Shown: one piece after another, positions 34,166 to 41,992 of the stretch
Layout of the letters: each line of letters starts with the position of its first letter
Position numbering within the stretch: the first letter of the stretch is position 1
Source: Nitrospirota bacterium
GTDB lineage: Bacteria; Nitrospirota; Thermodesulfovibrionia; Thermodesulfovibrionales; JdFR-88
Assembly: GCA_021789555.1 (NCBI GenBank)
Contig: JAJYJK010000011.1
Span: forward strand, 1-55,774
Length of the DNA stretch: 55,774 nucleotides
Direction: 5' to 3'
Notes under the pieces: generated by a model
What the model was told of the DNA's origin: nothing
Databases searched by the model: none
Seen by the model: only the letters and a program-made list of their open reading frames with translations
Translations under genes and position numbers: made by a program

Positions 34166-34953
34166 TGCGGGGGAGGAATTTCAACTTTCTACCCCTTATC
34201 CTGCTGATTATCCTTGTCTCGGCCCTGATGACTTATCAGGCCAGGCGGGAAAGCCCGCTTGCGCCGGCCATCCTGAAACCGCTGAACGGATTTTTATACG
34301 GGTCGCTGGATACGGCCGAGCGCGCATACGCCGCCCTGGGGGGCCTCTTTGAGACCCGCCATGACAGACGCATAAAAGCCCTTGAGACGGAGGTCGCATC
34401 CCTCAAAAGGCAGCAGGGCGGCGTTGAAGCGCTGAGACTCGAAAACGCCAGGCTGAGGGCGCTTTTGGGGCTCAAGGAGGAGCACCACCCCAGGTACGTG
34501 GCCTCGGCCAACGTCGTATTCAGGGGTACTTCCCGCTGGGCAAACACCTTCGTCATAGACGCGGGAAGACGCCGGGGCATAGAGAAAGACATGATAGCCG
34601 TCTCCCCTGACGGCCTGGCCGGCAAGGTGACCGGGACGCAGGGGGATTTCAGCCGCGTGCTGCTCATAACCGACGTCCGCTTCGCCGCCGCCGTGAGGAT
34701 AGAGCGCCTGGGGCAGGAGGCCATCTTTTCGGGCACGGGGACCCGCTTCTGCGAGCTTAAATACATAACAAACGATATAAAGGTGCAAAAGGGCGACGTC
34801 CTCATCACCAGCGGCCTCGACGGCCTCTTCCCCGCGGGGCTCCGGGTCGGCTACGTATCGGGTGTCTCGGAAGGGGACGGCTTTTTCCAGGATGTTCAGG
34901 TCACCCCTTACGTGGACACCGCCCGTCTTCAGGAACTGGCCGTAATAAAATGA
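34165..34953 (+). CDS. mreC: Rod shape-determining protein MreC
   Basis: 262 aa. N-terminal TM (about 7-23), a coiled coil (about 65-100, LETEVASLKRQQGGVEALRL then ENARLRALLGL), and the periplasmic double beta-barrel (VIDAGRRRGIEKDMIAVSPDGLAGKV, GDVLITSGLDGLFPAGLRVG). It scaffolds PBP2 and MreD. The ATG overlaps the mreB stop by 1 nt (TAATG). Normal length. Confidence 0.96.
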   Translation: MRGRNFNFLPLILLIILVSALMTYQARRESPLAPAILKPLNGFLYGSLDTAERAYAALGGLFETRHDRRIKALETEVASLKRQQGGVEALRLENARLRALLGLKEEHHPRYVASANVVFRGTSRWANTFVIDAGRRRGIEKDMIAVSPDGLAGKVTGTQGDFSRVLLITDVRFAAAVRIERLGQEAIFSGTGTRFCELKYITNDIKVQKGDVLITSGLDGLFPAGLRVGYVSGVSEGDGFFQDVQVTPYVDTARLQELAVIK

Positions 34954-35408
34954 AATACGCGCGGTTATTTTTTTTCGTCCTGATCGCGTTGCTGGCGGAC
35001 ATGAAGCTGTCGGTATCCGGTTTCAGGCCGGACCTGATGAGCTTTCTTGTCTACTGGTTCGGCTACAGCCACTCGTACCAGGGCGGGATGCTCTTTGGCG
35101 CCGCGCTTGGGACTGTGGAGGACAGCCTCAACATGGGATTGATCGGGCCGGGGACGCTTTCGAAGGCGGTAATCGGGTTTCTCGCGTCCTTTCTTTCAAA
35201 GGGCTTTTTCAGGTGGACGCCGCTGCTTGGCTTCTTCAGCGCCATGCTGCTGACGATAGCCGGCGGGCTGCTGGAATTCGCATCCAATTATATATTCGGC
35301 AAGGCGCCCGATGGGCTTTTCCGGGAGGGCATCTTGCTGCTTCTTTCCCAGGGGCTCCTAAACGGCATCCTGGGGATTTTTTTGAGGCCCGCCGCGAATG
35401 AGCCTTGA
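34950..35408 (+). CDS. mreD: Rod shape-determining protein MreD
   Basis: 152 aa, about five TM segments. The family pattern RPDLMSFLVYWFGYSHSYQGG then GAALGTVEDSLNMGLIG is present. Integral membrane partner of MreC. ATGA overlap with mreC and 11-nt overlap with mrdA. Confidence 0.92.
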   Translation: MKYARLFFFVLIALLADMKLSVSGFRPDLMSFLVYWFGYSHSYQGGMLFGAALGTVEDSLNMGLIGPGTLSKAVIGFLASFLSKGFFRWTPLLGFFSAMLLTIAGGLLEFASNYIFGKAPDGLFREGILLLLSQGLLNGILGIFLRPAANEP

Positions 35409-37251
35409 CAGCAGGAAGATAAAAGCGGCGGCCCTCGCAATGGCGCTGGCCTTTGTGGTGGTCCTCGTCAGGCTCTGGCAGCTCCAGGTCATCCAGGGCG
35501 CCGACCTCAGGAAGGCCTCCGAAAGCAACCGCCTCCGCATCATAGACCTCTACGCCCCGCGCGGCATCATCTACGACAGAAACGGCATACCGCTTGTGAA
35601 GAACGTGCCTTCTTTCGACGTCTTCATGACGCCCGGCATGGCAAACCCGGCTGATCTGCCGCGGATAGCGGCCCTCCTCGGGCTCGCCCCCGGCGATATC
35701 GCCAAGAAGCTCGGCTCGGCCGGGGGGCCCCTGGAACCGGCGGAACTCAAGCAGGGAATTGATTTCGCCCAGCTTGCGAGACTCTCGGCGAGGCTCTCGG
35801 ATTTCCCCGAGCTTCAGGTGGATGTGGACATTACAAGGGACTACATTTACGGGGATGTCGCCTCGCACCTCATCGGCTATATCGGAAAACTCACGGAAAA
35901 TGAGGAGGACGAGCCTGAATTCGCCGGGGTGCCGAAAGGCGGTTACGCCGGGCAATGGGGCATCGAGCGTCTCTATGACCGCGAGCTGAGGGGAGTGCCC
36001 GGTCAAAAACTCATCGAGGTCGACGCAATGGGGCGGGAGCTGAAGGCCGTGGGCGAGATACCTCCGAAGAAAGGCAGGGACATTACCCTGGCCCTCGATA
36101 TAAACATGCAGCTCGCGGCCGAAAGGAAATTCGGCGACAAGACCGGTGCGTTTGTCGCCGTCAACCCGAAAACGGGCGAGGTGCTTGGCTTCATGAGCAA
36201 GCCCTCTTTCAATCCAAACGCCTTTGTAAACGGGATAAGCGCCGATGCCTGGCGGCAGCTCGCCGATAACAAAGACCATCCGATGCTCGACCGCGTCCTC
36301 CAGAGCCAGTATCCCCCCGGCTCCACGTTCAAGATAATGACGGCGATAGCGGCGCTCGAGTCCGGGGCCGTCAAGCCCGAGGACAAGCTAAACTGCCCCA
36401 GCACGTTTTACCTCGGCAGGCACGTCTTTCACGACTGGAAGAAAGGCGGGCACGGCATTATAAATATCAAAACGGCCATCATCCAATCCTGTGACGTGTT
36501 TTTCTATAACATGGGGCTCAGGACCGGCATAGATACGATCGCGCGCTATGCAAGGGCATTCGGACTCGGCCGGAAGGTCAGGCTGGGGCTCGGCTCCGAA
36601 AAACCCGGCCTCATCCCCGACACCGCCTGGAAACAGAAGGCCACCGGACAGAAATGGTACGCCGGCGATACCGTGAGCGCCGCGATTGGGCAGAGCTATG
36701 TGCTTGTCACGCCTCTCCAGATGGCAAGGCTCATAGGCTCGGTTGGCACGGGGGGGGAATTCCTCCCCGATTTGAGGCTCTTGAAGCTCGCCCCCGGGCA
36801 GGACCCCCGGCGGGAACCTGTTGGGATAAAGGTCAGCCCGGAGACGATGCAACTCGTGCAAGCCGCCCTGAAGGGCGTCGTGAACGAGCCGGACGGCACT
36901 GCATACCGCTCGAGGTCCCAACTGGTGTCTTTTTCAGGCAAAACCGGTACGGCCCAGACAATTAACGGCGGGAAACGCTACGACGCATGGTTTGTGGCCT
37001 ATGCGCCCTCGGACAACCCGGAGATCGCCCTTGCCGTGATGGTTGAACAGACCCGGGAGGAAGGGGCCTCCGCCGCGGCCCCGGTGGCGAAAGACGCGAT
37101 CGAGGCATACATCATGGAGAAAAAGGGGAAAGAGGACCCCGCCGTTTTGGCCAATACGCCCGGACAAAACATCCAGTCCGCGAAAAGGAAGGCCCCGCCG
37201 GCGGGCATGATGACGGCGGCCCCCGGATTGATTACCAATGCAACCAGGTGA
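35398..37251 (+). CDS. mrdA: Penicillin-binding protein 2, elongation-specific transpeptidase
   Basis: 617 aa. One N-terminal TM (about 10-28), pedestal domain (RGIIYDRNGIPLVKN; GVPKGGYAGQWGIERLYD) and transpeptidase: active Ser309 in STFK (309-312), SCD at 364-366, KTG at 515-517. It cross-links new peptidoglycan during side-wall growth. Residues ~570-617 form an extra low-complexity tail (KRKAPPAGMMTAAPG). Followed by its partner glycosyltransferase rodA after 6 nt. Confidence 0.97.
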   Translation: MSLDSRKIKAAALAMALAFVVVLVRLWQLQVIQGADLRKASESNRLRIIDLYAPRGIIYDRNGIPLVKNVPSFDVFMTPGMANPADLPRIAALLGLAPGDIAKKLGSAGGPLEPAELKQGIDFAQLARLSARLSDFPELQVDVDITRDYIYGDVASHLIGYIGKLTENEEDEPEFAGVPKGGYAGQWGIERLYDRELRGVPGQKLIEVDAMGRELKAVGEIPPKKGRDITLALDINMQLAAERKFGDKTGAFVAVNPKTGEVLGFMSKPSFNPNAFVNGISADAWRQLADNKDHPMLDRVLQSQYPPGSTFKIMTAIAALESGAVKPEDKLNCPSTFYLGRHVFHDWKKGGHGIINIKTAIIQSCDVFFYNMGLRTGIDTIARYARAFGLGRKVRLGLGSEKPGLIPDTAWKQKATGQKWYAGDTVSAAIGQSYVLVTPLQMARLIGSVGTGGEFLPDLRLLKLAPGQDPRREPVGIKVSPETMQLVQAALKGVVNEPDGTAYRSRSQLVSFSGKTGTAQTINGGKRYDAWFVAYAPSDNPEIALAVMVEQTREEGASAAAPVAKDAIEAYIMEKKGKEDPAVLANTPGQNIQSAKRKAPPAGMMTAAPGLITNATR

Positions 37252-37257
37252 TAACCA

Positions 37258-38379
37258 ATGCAATTAGATAGAAGGATGGTACAGAATTTTGATTGGCTGC
37301 TTTTTGGTCTTGTCCTTTTTGTGGCGACGGCCGGGGTGCTGACCATCTTCAGCGCCACCCGTCCCCTCGAGGGCATGCACCATCCGACGTTTTATATAAA
37401 GCAGATAATCTGGACCGGCATAGGCATTGCCGCCATGCTGCTTGCGGTAAAGATCGATTACCGCCAGTTCGGGCGGTTCGCGGGGGCGTTCTACGGGATG
37501 GGCCTCCTGCTGCTTGTCTTCGTGCTCGCCAAGGGCCGGATGGGCATGGGGGCGCAGAGGTGGATAAGCCTCGGGGGGATTTCCTTCCAGCCCTCGGAGA
37601 TATTCAGGCTGGCCTTCATAATAATGCTCGCAAGACACCTCTCGCTGGTGAAGCCGCCGCTTGGCATAAGGGAATTCGTGAAGATGCTGCCGCTGCTGGC
37701 GCTTCTGCCCCTGGGGCTCCTGGTAAAGCAGCCGGACCTTGGCACCGCGACCACCATGGCAATGGTCTTTCTCCTGTTGTGCATCGCCAGGGGGATGTCA
37801 AAAAAGCTCATTACTGCGCTGCTGATCTTCGGAATCGTCTCGGCCCCCTTCTTCTGGAACATATTCTGGCGTGGATTTTTAAAAGACTACCAGCGCAACC
37901 GCATAGTCGCCTTCCTGGACCCCGAGGTCGATCCCTCAGGCATCGGCTATCACATAAACCAGTCAAAGATAGCCATCGGCTCCGGCATGATACTTGGCAA
38001 GGGCTATATGAAAGGCACGCAGGGGCCTTTCAGGTTCCTGCCTGAAAACCATACGGACTTCATCTTCTCGGTGTTCGCGGAGGAATGGGGTTTTGTGGGC
38101 TGCCTGGTGCTCCTGGCGGTCTATCTGGCCATCCTCCTGCGGGCCCTGGATACGGCGCGGCAGGCAAAGGACGATTTCGGCAGCCTGCTTGCCCTGGGCA
38201 TCGCCTTCATGTTCGCCACCTATTTCTTCTTCAATATCGGCATGACAATGGGCATGATGCCGGTGGTGGGCATACCGCTGCCGTTCATGAGTTACGGGGG
38301 CACGGCGGTCCTCGCCAATTTTATCGCCGCGGGGCTTTTGATAAACATCAGGATGAGACGGTTCGAGCTGTTTTATTGA
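37258..38379 (+). CDS. rodA: RodA, SEDS peptidoglycan glycosyltransferase
   Basis: 373 aa, about 10 TM. SEDS motifs: KGRMGMGAQRWISLGGISFQPSE, split as GAQRWISLGG and FQPSEIFRL, KQPDLGTA, and near the end LPFMSYGGTAVLANFIAAGLL. Polymerises glycan strands with PBP2. Last gene of the operon; the tRNA-Met gene follows after 44 nt. Confidence 0.97.
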   Translation: MQLDRRMVQNFDWLLFGLVLFVATAGVLTIFSATRPLEGMHHPTFYIKQIIWTGIGIAAMLLAVKIDYRQFGRFAGAFYGMGLLLLVFVLAKGRMGMGAQRWISLGGISFQPSEIFRLAFIIMLARHLSLVKPPLGIREFVKMLPLLALLPLGLLVKQPDLGTATTMAMVFLLLCIARGMSKKLITALLIFGIVSAPFFWNIFWRGFLKDYQRNRIVAFLDPEVDPSGIGYHINQSKIAIGSGMILGKGYMKGTQGPFRFLPENHTDFIFSVFAEEWGFVGCLVLLAVYLAILLRALDTARQAKDDFGSLLALGIAFMFATYFFFNIGMTMGMMPVVGIPLPFMSYGGTAVLANFIAAGLLINIRMRRFELFY

Positions 38380-38404
38380 CTATTTTACGGGCTCGTTTTT
38401 TTGT

Positions 38405-38410
38405 TATAAT
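38405..38410 (+). promoter_or_regulatory. -10 box of the tRNA-Met gene
   Basis: Perfect TATAAT, ending 13 nt before the mature tRNA. A TTGACT lies 23 bp upstream (38376-38381), too far for a standard spacer; TTTTAC (38383-38388) at 16 bp is the alternative -35. Confidence 0.5.
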
Positions 38411-38423
38411 ATCAAGTTTGAAA

Positions 38424-38497
38424 GGCGGTGTAGCTCAGTCGGTTAGAGCATGCGGCTCATATCCGCAGTGTCCGGGGTTCGATTCCCTGCACCGCCA
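38424..38497 (+). tRNA. tRNA-Met (elongator, anticodon CAU)
   Basis: 74 nt. Acceptor stem GGCGGTG/CACCGCC pairs perfectly, D-arm TAGCTCAGTCGGTTAGAGCA, anticodon stem TGCGG/CCGCA around CTCATAT (anticodon CAT), T-arm GGGGTTCGATTCCC. The G1-C72 pair rules out initiator tRNA. Similarity to textbook elongator Met favours Met over tRNA-Ile2. CCA is not encoded. Confidence 0.95.
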
Positions 38498-38536
38498 CTT
38501 TCCTTTTTCCCTAACTCTCTGAATTTCCGCAAGACC

Positions 38537-39889
38537 CTATTTGTGAAGGATGAAATAGAAGTTGTTCCCGTAGGGCGTGGCCTCGTAGCCCACGACGCCG
38601 CCGTGCAGCTCTATGACGTTTTTTATGAAGGCAAGGCCGTGCCCGGTGCCCGGCTTGCCCTTTGCGTTTACGCCCCTGAAACCGTCTTCAAAGAGCCTGC
38701 CCCTCTCCTCGGCCCCGATATGGGGGCCGGTATTGAAGACGTTGTATTTTATGCCGTCGCTGCCGGGGCCGAAATAGTCCTTTATGAGCTGCCGCCCATA
38801 AGAGATGTATTTCATCTTCCGGCCGGAGGCATCGGCGGCCTCCTGGGTGTATTTAAGGGCATTGGAGAAGAGGTTCGCATAGACCTGGGCCATCAGCCCC
38901 ACGTCCACGACGGTTACGATCTCCCCCTCGGGGATGCCGCTGAAACGGTCGTCCACCGTGATTCCCATCTCCCTGAACTGGGAGGCGTATCTCTCGAGCT
39001 GGGGCTGGACGACGTCTTCCTTCATCCTGCATGGTTTCGTGCGCAGGGTGAGCCGCCCCTTGTCGAAATGGCTCCTCCTGAGCAGCGTTTCCAGGAAAAG
39101 GCTCATGTTCATGTAATGCCTCTCCAGGTTGCCAAGCTCCGCCGCAAGGTTCTGGTTTATCTCGGACATCTCCCTCACAAAGGCCTCGACCCTCCCGTCG
39201 CCGCCCTCCGCCCGGTAGGCCGTGACGGTGTTTTCGAGTTCCAGGTTTTTCCCTATGAGGCCCTTCAGGTTCCTGAGGAAAAGCTTGTAGATCATGTTGG
39301 GCACTATGATGTTATGTTCGATGTCGCTTACGAGCGATTTGATGAATTTCAGGTGCTCGATGTTTTTTTCGACGATGAAGCGGTTATGTATGTTGAAGCC
39401 GATGCGGTTAGCGTATTTTTCGAAGAAAAGCTCATTGTGCGCGTCAAGCCCGGCGGCGGGATATATCTCAAGCAGGCCAAGGACATTGTCCCTGGCCTGA
39501 AACGGGAGCTGCTCCGGCAGTATCTTCTTCCCCTTTATGCTCATTATGAAACTGCCGTTGCTATAGGCATGCCCCTCCGGTGGGGGCGCGAGGGCCGGAC
39601 GGGGGCCGGAGCCGGCCTCGGTCGCGGAGACCATCGGGAATTCCCCGGTCTTCGAGTCTATCATGTAGAGCCTTGCCTCAAGTCCGAAAAAGGCCTTCGG
39701 GACCGCCACACACAGATAATAAAAATCCTCCAGCTCGTCGTATTCCTGGGCCAGGTCGAAGAAGGTCTTGAAGGCGGTGCTCTCGGTGCGCGTAAAATTG
39801 TAGGCCGCGTAGTCGGCCTTCTTCGACTCTATCCTCTCCAGGATTTGCGCCAGCGTCGCCATGCCAGACATGTCAGACATTTCAGACAT
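38537..39889 (-). CDS. Soluble sensor histidine kinase with GAF-like N-terminus
   Basis: 450 aa, no TM. Residues ~25-200 look like a GAF-type sensor (FFDLAQEYDELEDFYYLCVAVP ends in a GAF-like ARLYMIDSKTG; NVLGLLEIYPAAGLD). A degenerate dimerisation box reads SLVSDIEHNIIVPNMIYKLF, with a His in DIEHN replacing the usual HExRNP. The HATPase is recognisable (LFSNALKYT, NTGPHI, GTGHGLAFIKNVIELHGG). The first residues MSEMSDMSGM come from a small GACAT-type repeat, so the start could be residue 10. Convergent with tRNA-Met, next to hpnI. No response regulator adjacent; the stimulus is unknown. Confidence 0.85.
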   Translation of the reverse strand: MSEMSDMSGMATLAQILERIESKKADYAAYNFTRTESTAFKTFFDLAQEYDELEDFYYLCVAVPKAFFGLEARLYMIDSKTGEFPMVSATEAGSGPRPALAPPPEGHAYSNGSFIMSIKGKKILPEQLPFQARDNVLGLLEIYPAAGLDAHNELFFEKYANRIGFNIHNRFIVEKNIEHLKFIKSLVSDIEHNIIVPNMIYKLFLRNLKGLIGKNLELENTVTAYRAEGGDGRVEAFVREMSEINQNLAAELGNLERHYMNMSLFLETLLRRSHFDKGRLTLRTKPCRMKEDVVQPQLERYASQFREMGITVDDRFSGIPEGEIVTVVDVGLMAQVYANLFSNALKYTQEAADASGRKMKYISYGRQLIKDYFGPGSDGIKYNVFNTGPHIGAEERGRLFEDGFRGVNAKGKPGTGHGLAFIKNVIELHGGVVGYEATPYGNNFYFILHK

Positions 39890-39915
39890 CTTACACTATC
39901 CCGGTTAAAATAACG

Positions 39916-41091
39916 TTACTTTCCATGATATTGCCGTAGCTCGCCCGTCCGGGTGACCCGGTAAACATCTCCTCTCCAGGCCACCTTCCCGCCGGCAAAA
40001 CTGAGCGCCCAGATGCCGAAACCAATCAGGTCCTTCGCGGGCAGCAGGAAAAGCCATTTCAGCCATCCTTGCCCCCCGCGGACGATAAATTTCCGGTTTA
40101 CGGCGATACCCGTAAGCGCCCGTAAAAGAAGGGCCAGCGCGAGGGCGAAAAGGGAGAGAGACCCGGGCAGCAGGACGAAAAAAAACAGCGACCATGCAAA
40201 AAGATGGGTCAGCCCGTACCCCAAATACCCTTTCGGTCTGGATGCCCTGTAAGTCCGCGCCCACCTGAGCTGGTGAAGGAGGTGTTCGCGGACACCCATT
40301 CGCCCGGCCATGTCCTCCATTACATATCCCGACAGGACAATTGCGTGGCCCTTCCTCCAGAGCCTGTTGCCCAACTGGTAATCGTCCGCCAGGTAGTCGG
40401 CAATCGCCCGAAACCCCCCCGTCTCCTCAAATTTCGCCCTCGAAAAAAGCATCGAGGCGCCAAGGCCGAAGCTTATCCCCCCTTCGACCCGGCGGGCAAC
40501 CAGCACGGCGGGGATGAAATCAAGCGCGATCGTCAGCGACTCAAGCGCGGCCCCGGCAGTGACAGGCGCGGATATCCTGTATAGCGACGTGACAAGCCCC
40601 GCATCCGCCCGCCCTTGATATTCGGAAACCACCGTTTTAAGATAATCGCTTCCCACCCGCATGTCGCTGTCGCTTACGGCGAGCAGGTCATATCTTGCGT
40701 TTTCCTGAAGTCCGTAAAGGTTCGAGACCTTCCGGTTCGCGCCCAGGTCCTCGCCGCTTATCACGATGCGCACCAGGCGCGGGAACATCCTCCTTATTTC
40801 CTCGGCGACCGGGTAGGCGGCATCCCCGGTTTCCCTCAGTCCGAGCAGGACCTCGTAATCGGGGTATTCCTGACGGCAGAAACTCGCCAGGTTTTCCTTC
40901 AGCCCCTCATCCGCGCCCATCAGGGGTTTTAGTATCGAGACGCCGGGCAGGGCCGTCTTCGCATCGCCCTGTCCTTCCGCCTGCCCTTCGCGCCCCGACA
41001 TAAGGACCGAGATGATGGCAAGGACGCTGTAGACCCCCCCGGCTGCGATGAGCAGCAGAAAAAGGCCAGTAAGGATTTCATGTGCCGGCAT
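39916..41091 (-). CDS. hpnI: Hopanoid glycosyltransferase HpnI
   Basis: 391 aa. N-terminal TM, then a GT21/ceramide-glucosyltransferase-like GT2 domain: KPLMGADEGLKENL, VSDSDMRVG (DSD 141-143), YLADDYQLG (catalytic Asp236/237) and QLRWARTYR (274-282), followed by C-terminal TM helices. In Burkholderia HpnI adds GlcNAc to bacteriohopanetetrol. The presence of hpnK and hpnJ in the same cluster supports this identity. It is transcribed alone, divergently from hpnG, from the promoter at 41104-41133, whose -10 lies 12 nt before the ATG. Confidence 0.93.
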   Translation of the reverse strand: MPAHEILTGLFLLLIAAGGVYSVLAIISVLMSGREGQAEGQGDAKTALPGVSILKPLMGADEGLKENLASFCRQEYPDYEVLLGLRETGDAAYPVAEEIRRMFPRLVRIVISGEDLGANRKVSNLYGLQENARYDLLAVSDSDMRVGSDYLKTVVSEYQGRADAGLVTSLYRISAPVTAGAALESLTIALDFIPAVLVARRVEGGISFGLGASMLFSRAKFEETGGFRAIADYLADDYQLGNRLWRKGHAIVLSGYVMEDMAGRMGVREHLLHQLRWARTYRASRPKGYLGYGLTHLFAWSLFFFVLLPGSLSLFALALALLLRALTGIAVNRKFIVRGGQGWLKWLFLLPAKDLIGFGIWALSFAGGKVAWRGDVYRVTRTGELRQYHGK

Positions 41092-41103
41092 GTTTTAAAT
41101 TAC

Positions 41104-41133
41104 ACCATATCCCCATAAAAAATGAACGGTCAA
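41104..41133 (-). promoter_or_regulatory. Predicted hpnI promoter
   Basis: Minus strand TTGACC (41128-41133), 18-bp spacer, TATGGT (41104-41109). The -35 overlaps the left arm of the 9-bp inverted repeat at 41122-41161. No Shine-Dalgarno before the hpnI ATG. Confidence 0.5.
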
Positions 41134-41161
41134 TAACCGCATCATTCACCAAACCGTTCAT
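41122..41161. promoter_or_regulatory. Inverted repeat (possible operator) in the hpnI-hpnG divergent spacer
   Basis: ATGAACGGT (41122-41130) and ACCGTTCAT (41153-41161) are perfect 9-bp inverted repeats separated by 22 bp, about three helical turns centre to centre. The left arm overlaps the hpnI -35. The right arm lies just before a TAAAAT (41164-41169) that could be the hpnG -10. A shared repressor or activator site is plausible. Confidence 0.5.
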
Positions 41162-41191
41162 GATAAAATCTGGCATGTGCGGGATTCCCGG

Positions 41192-41992
41192 ATGAAGATA
41201 ATAATCTTTGCCGCCTTAAGACAGGAGGTCAAATACATACTCCGGCAACTGGGGGCGCGAAAAGCGGTCCGGGGGGGCCGGGGGGGCGGGGGGGGCCTGG
41301 CAGGCGGGCGCGAGATGTACAGCGCCCTCGCCGGTGGCAAAGACATTACGATTGCCCTGACCGGGATGGGGATGAAAAACGCCGGACTCTGCGTAAATGA
41401 CCTGTTGTCGGCGCAAAGAGCGGACCTTGTCCTTAGCGTGGGCCTCGCGGGGGCGCTTTATCCGGGCGCGGAGTATGGAGATATCGTCTGCCCGGAAAGG
41501 GCCCTGCTCCATCCGGGCGGGGAGTCGATCGATGCGGGAGGGCCGGGTTTTGAAAAACTTTATCCGGCGGTCTCGGAAAAAACAGCCGCCCGGCGGGGGC
41601 TCATCGTCACGCTTTCAAACTGGGTTGAAAAGGAGAAGACCGCGCTGAAAATTTTTACATCCGGCAATGACAATCTTCCGGAAAATCGTTGTCTTTGCGT
41701 CTGCGATATGGAGACCTTCCCCATCGCCAGGGCCGCCCTGAAAGGCGGTTTTGCTTTTTTCGGCATCCGGGCCGTATCCGACAGGGCCGATGAGGAGATA
41801 AACTTTGACCCGATGGATATCGCGGATGCCGGCGGACAGGTGAGCGCGCGGCGGGCGGTGCTGAAATTTGCCGCAAACCCGCGCCTCATACCGGCGGCGG
41901 CGAGGCTCAGAAAAAACTCCGAAACAGCCTCCCTCAGGCTGGCCCTTGCCCTTAATGCGCTGCTTGATTCCGCGCTGCTAAAATCCCTGTGA
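41192..41992 (+). CDS. hpnG: Hopanoid-associated nucleosidase/phosphorylase HpnG
   Basis: 266 aa from ATG 41192 (MKIIIFAALRQEVK). Purine-nucleoside-phosphorylase/MTAN-like fold: LTGMGMKNA, VLSVGLAGALYPGAEYGDIV, CDMETFPIARAAL and IRAVSDRADEE, the last two being the substrate Glu and catalytic Asp regions. It releases adenine from adenosylhopane to give (phospho)ribosylhopane. A Gly run (RGGRGGGGGLAGG, residues ~28-39) is encoded by three long G tracts and is prone to slippage. The 3' end overlaps the convergent CruF-like gene by 41 nt. It is the only cluster gene on the plus strand. Confidence 0.9.
   Translation: MKIIIFAALRQEVKYILRQLGARKAVRGGRGGGGGLAGGREMYSALAGGKDITIALTGMGMKNAGLCVNDLLSAQRADLVLSVGLAGALYPGAEYGDIVCPERALLHPGGESIDAGGPGFEKLYPAVSEKTAARRGLIVTLSNWVEKEKTALKIFTSGNDNLPENRCLCVCDMETFPIARAALKGGFAFFGIRAVSDRADEEINFDPMDIADAGGQVSARRAVLKFAANPRLIPAAARLRKNSETASLRLALALNALLDSALLKSL
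41251..41295 (+). repeat. G-tract / potential G-quadruplex in hpnG
   Basis: Four G runs of 5, 7, 7 and 8 bases (41251-41255, 41271-41277, 41280-41286, 41288-41295), the last three separated by 1-2 C. Meets the usual G4 pattern on the coding strand and is a homopolymer slippage site inside an essential-looking gene. Confidence 0.8.

Noticed and set aside
38450-39913. 487-codon plus-strand open frame
   Set aside because: Starts inside tRNA-Met and is antisense to the soluble histidine kinase.
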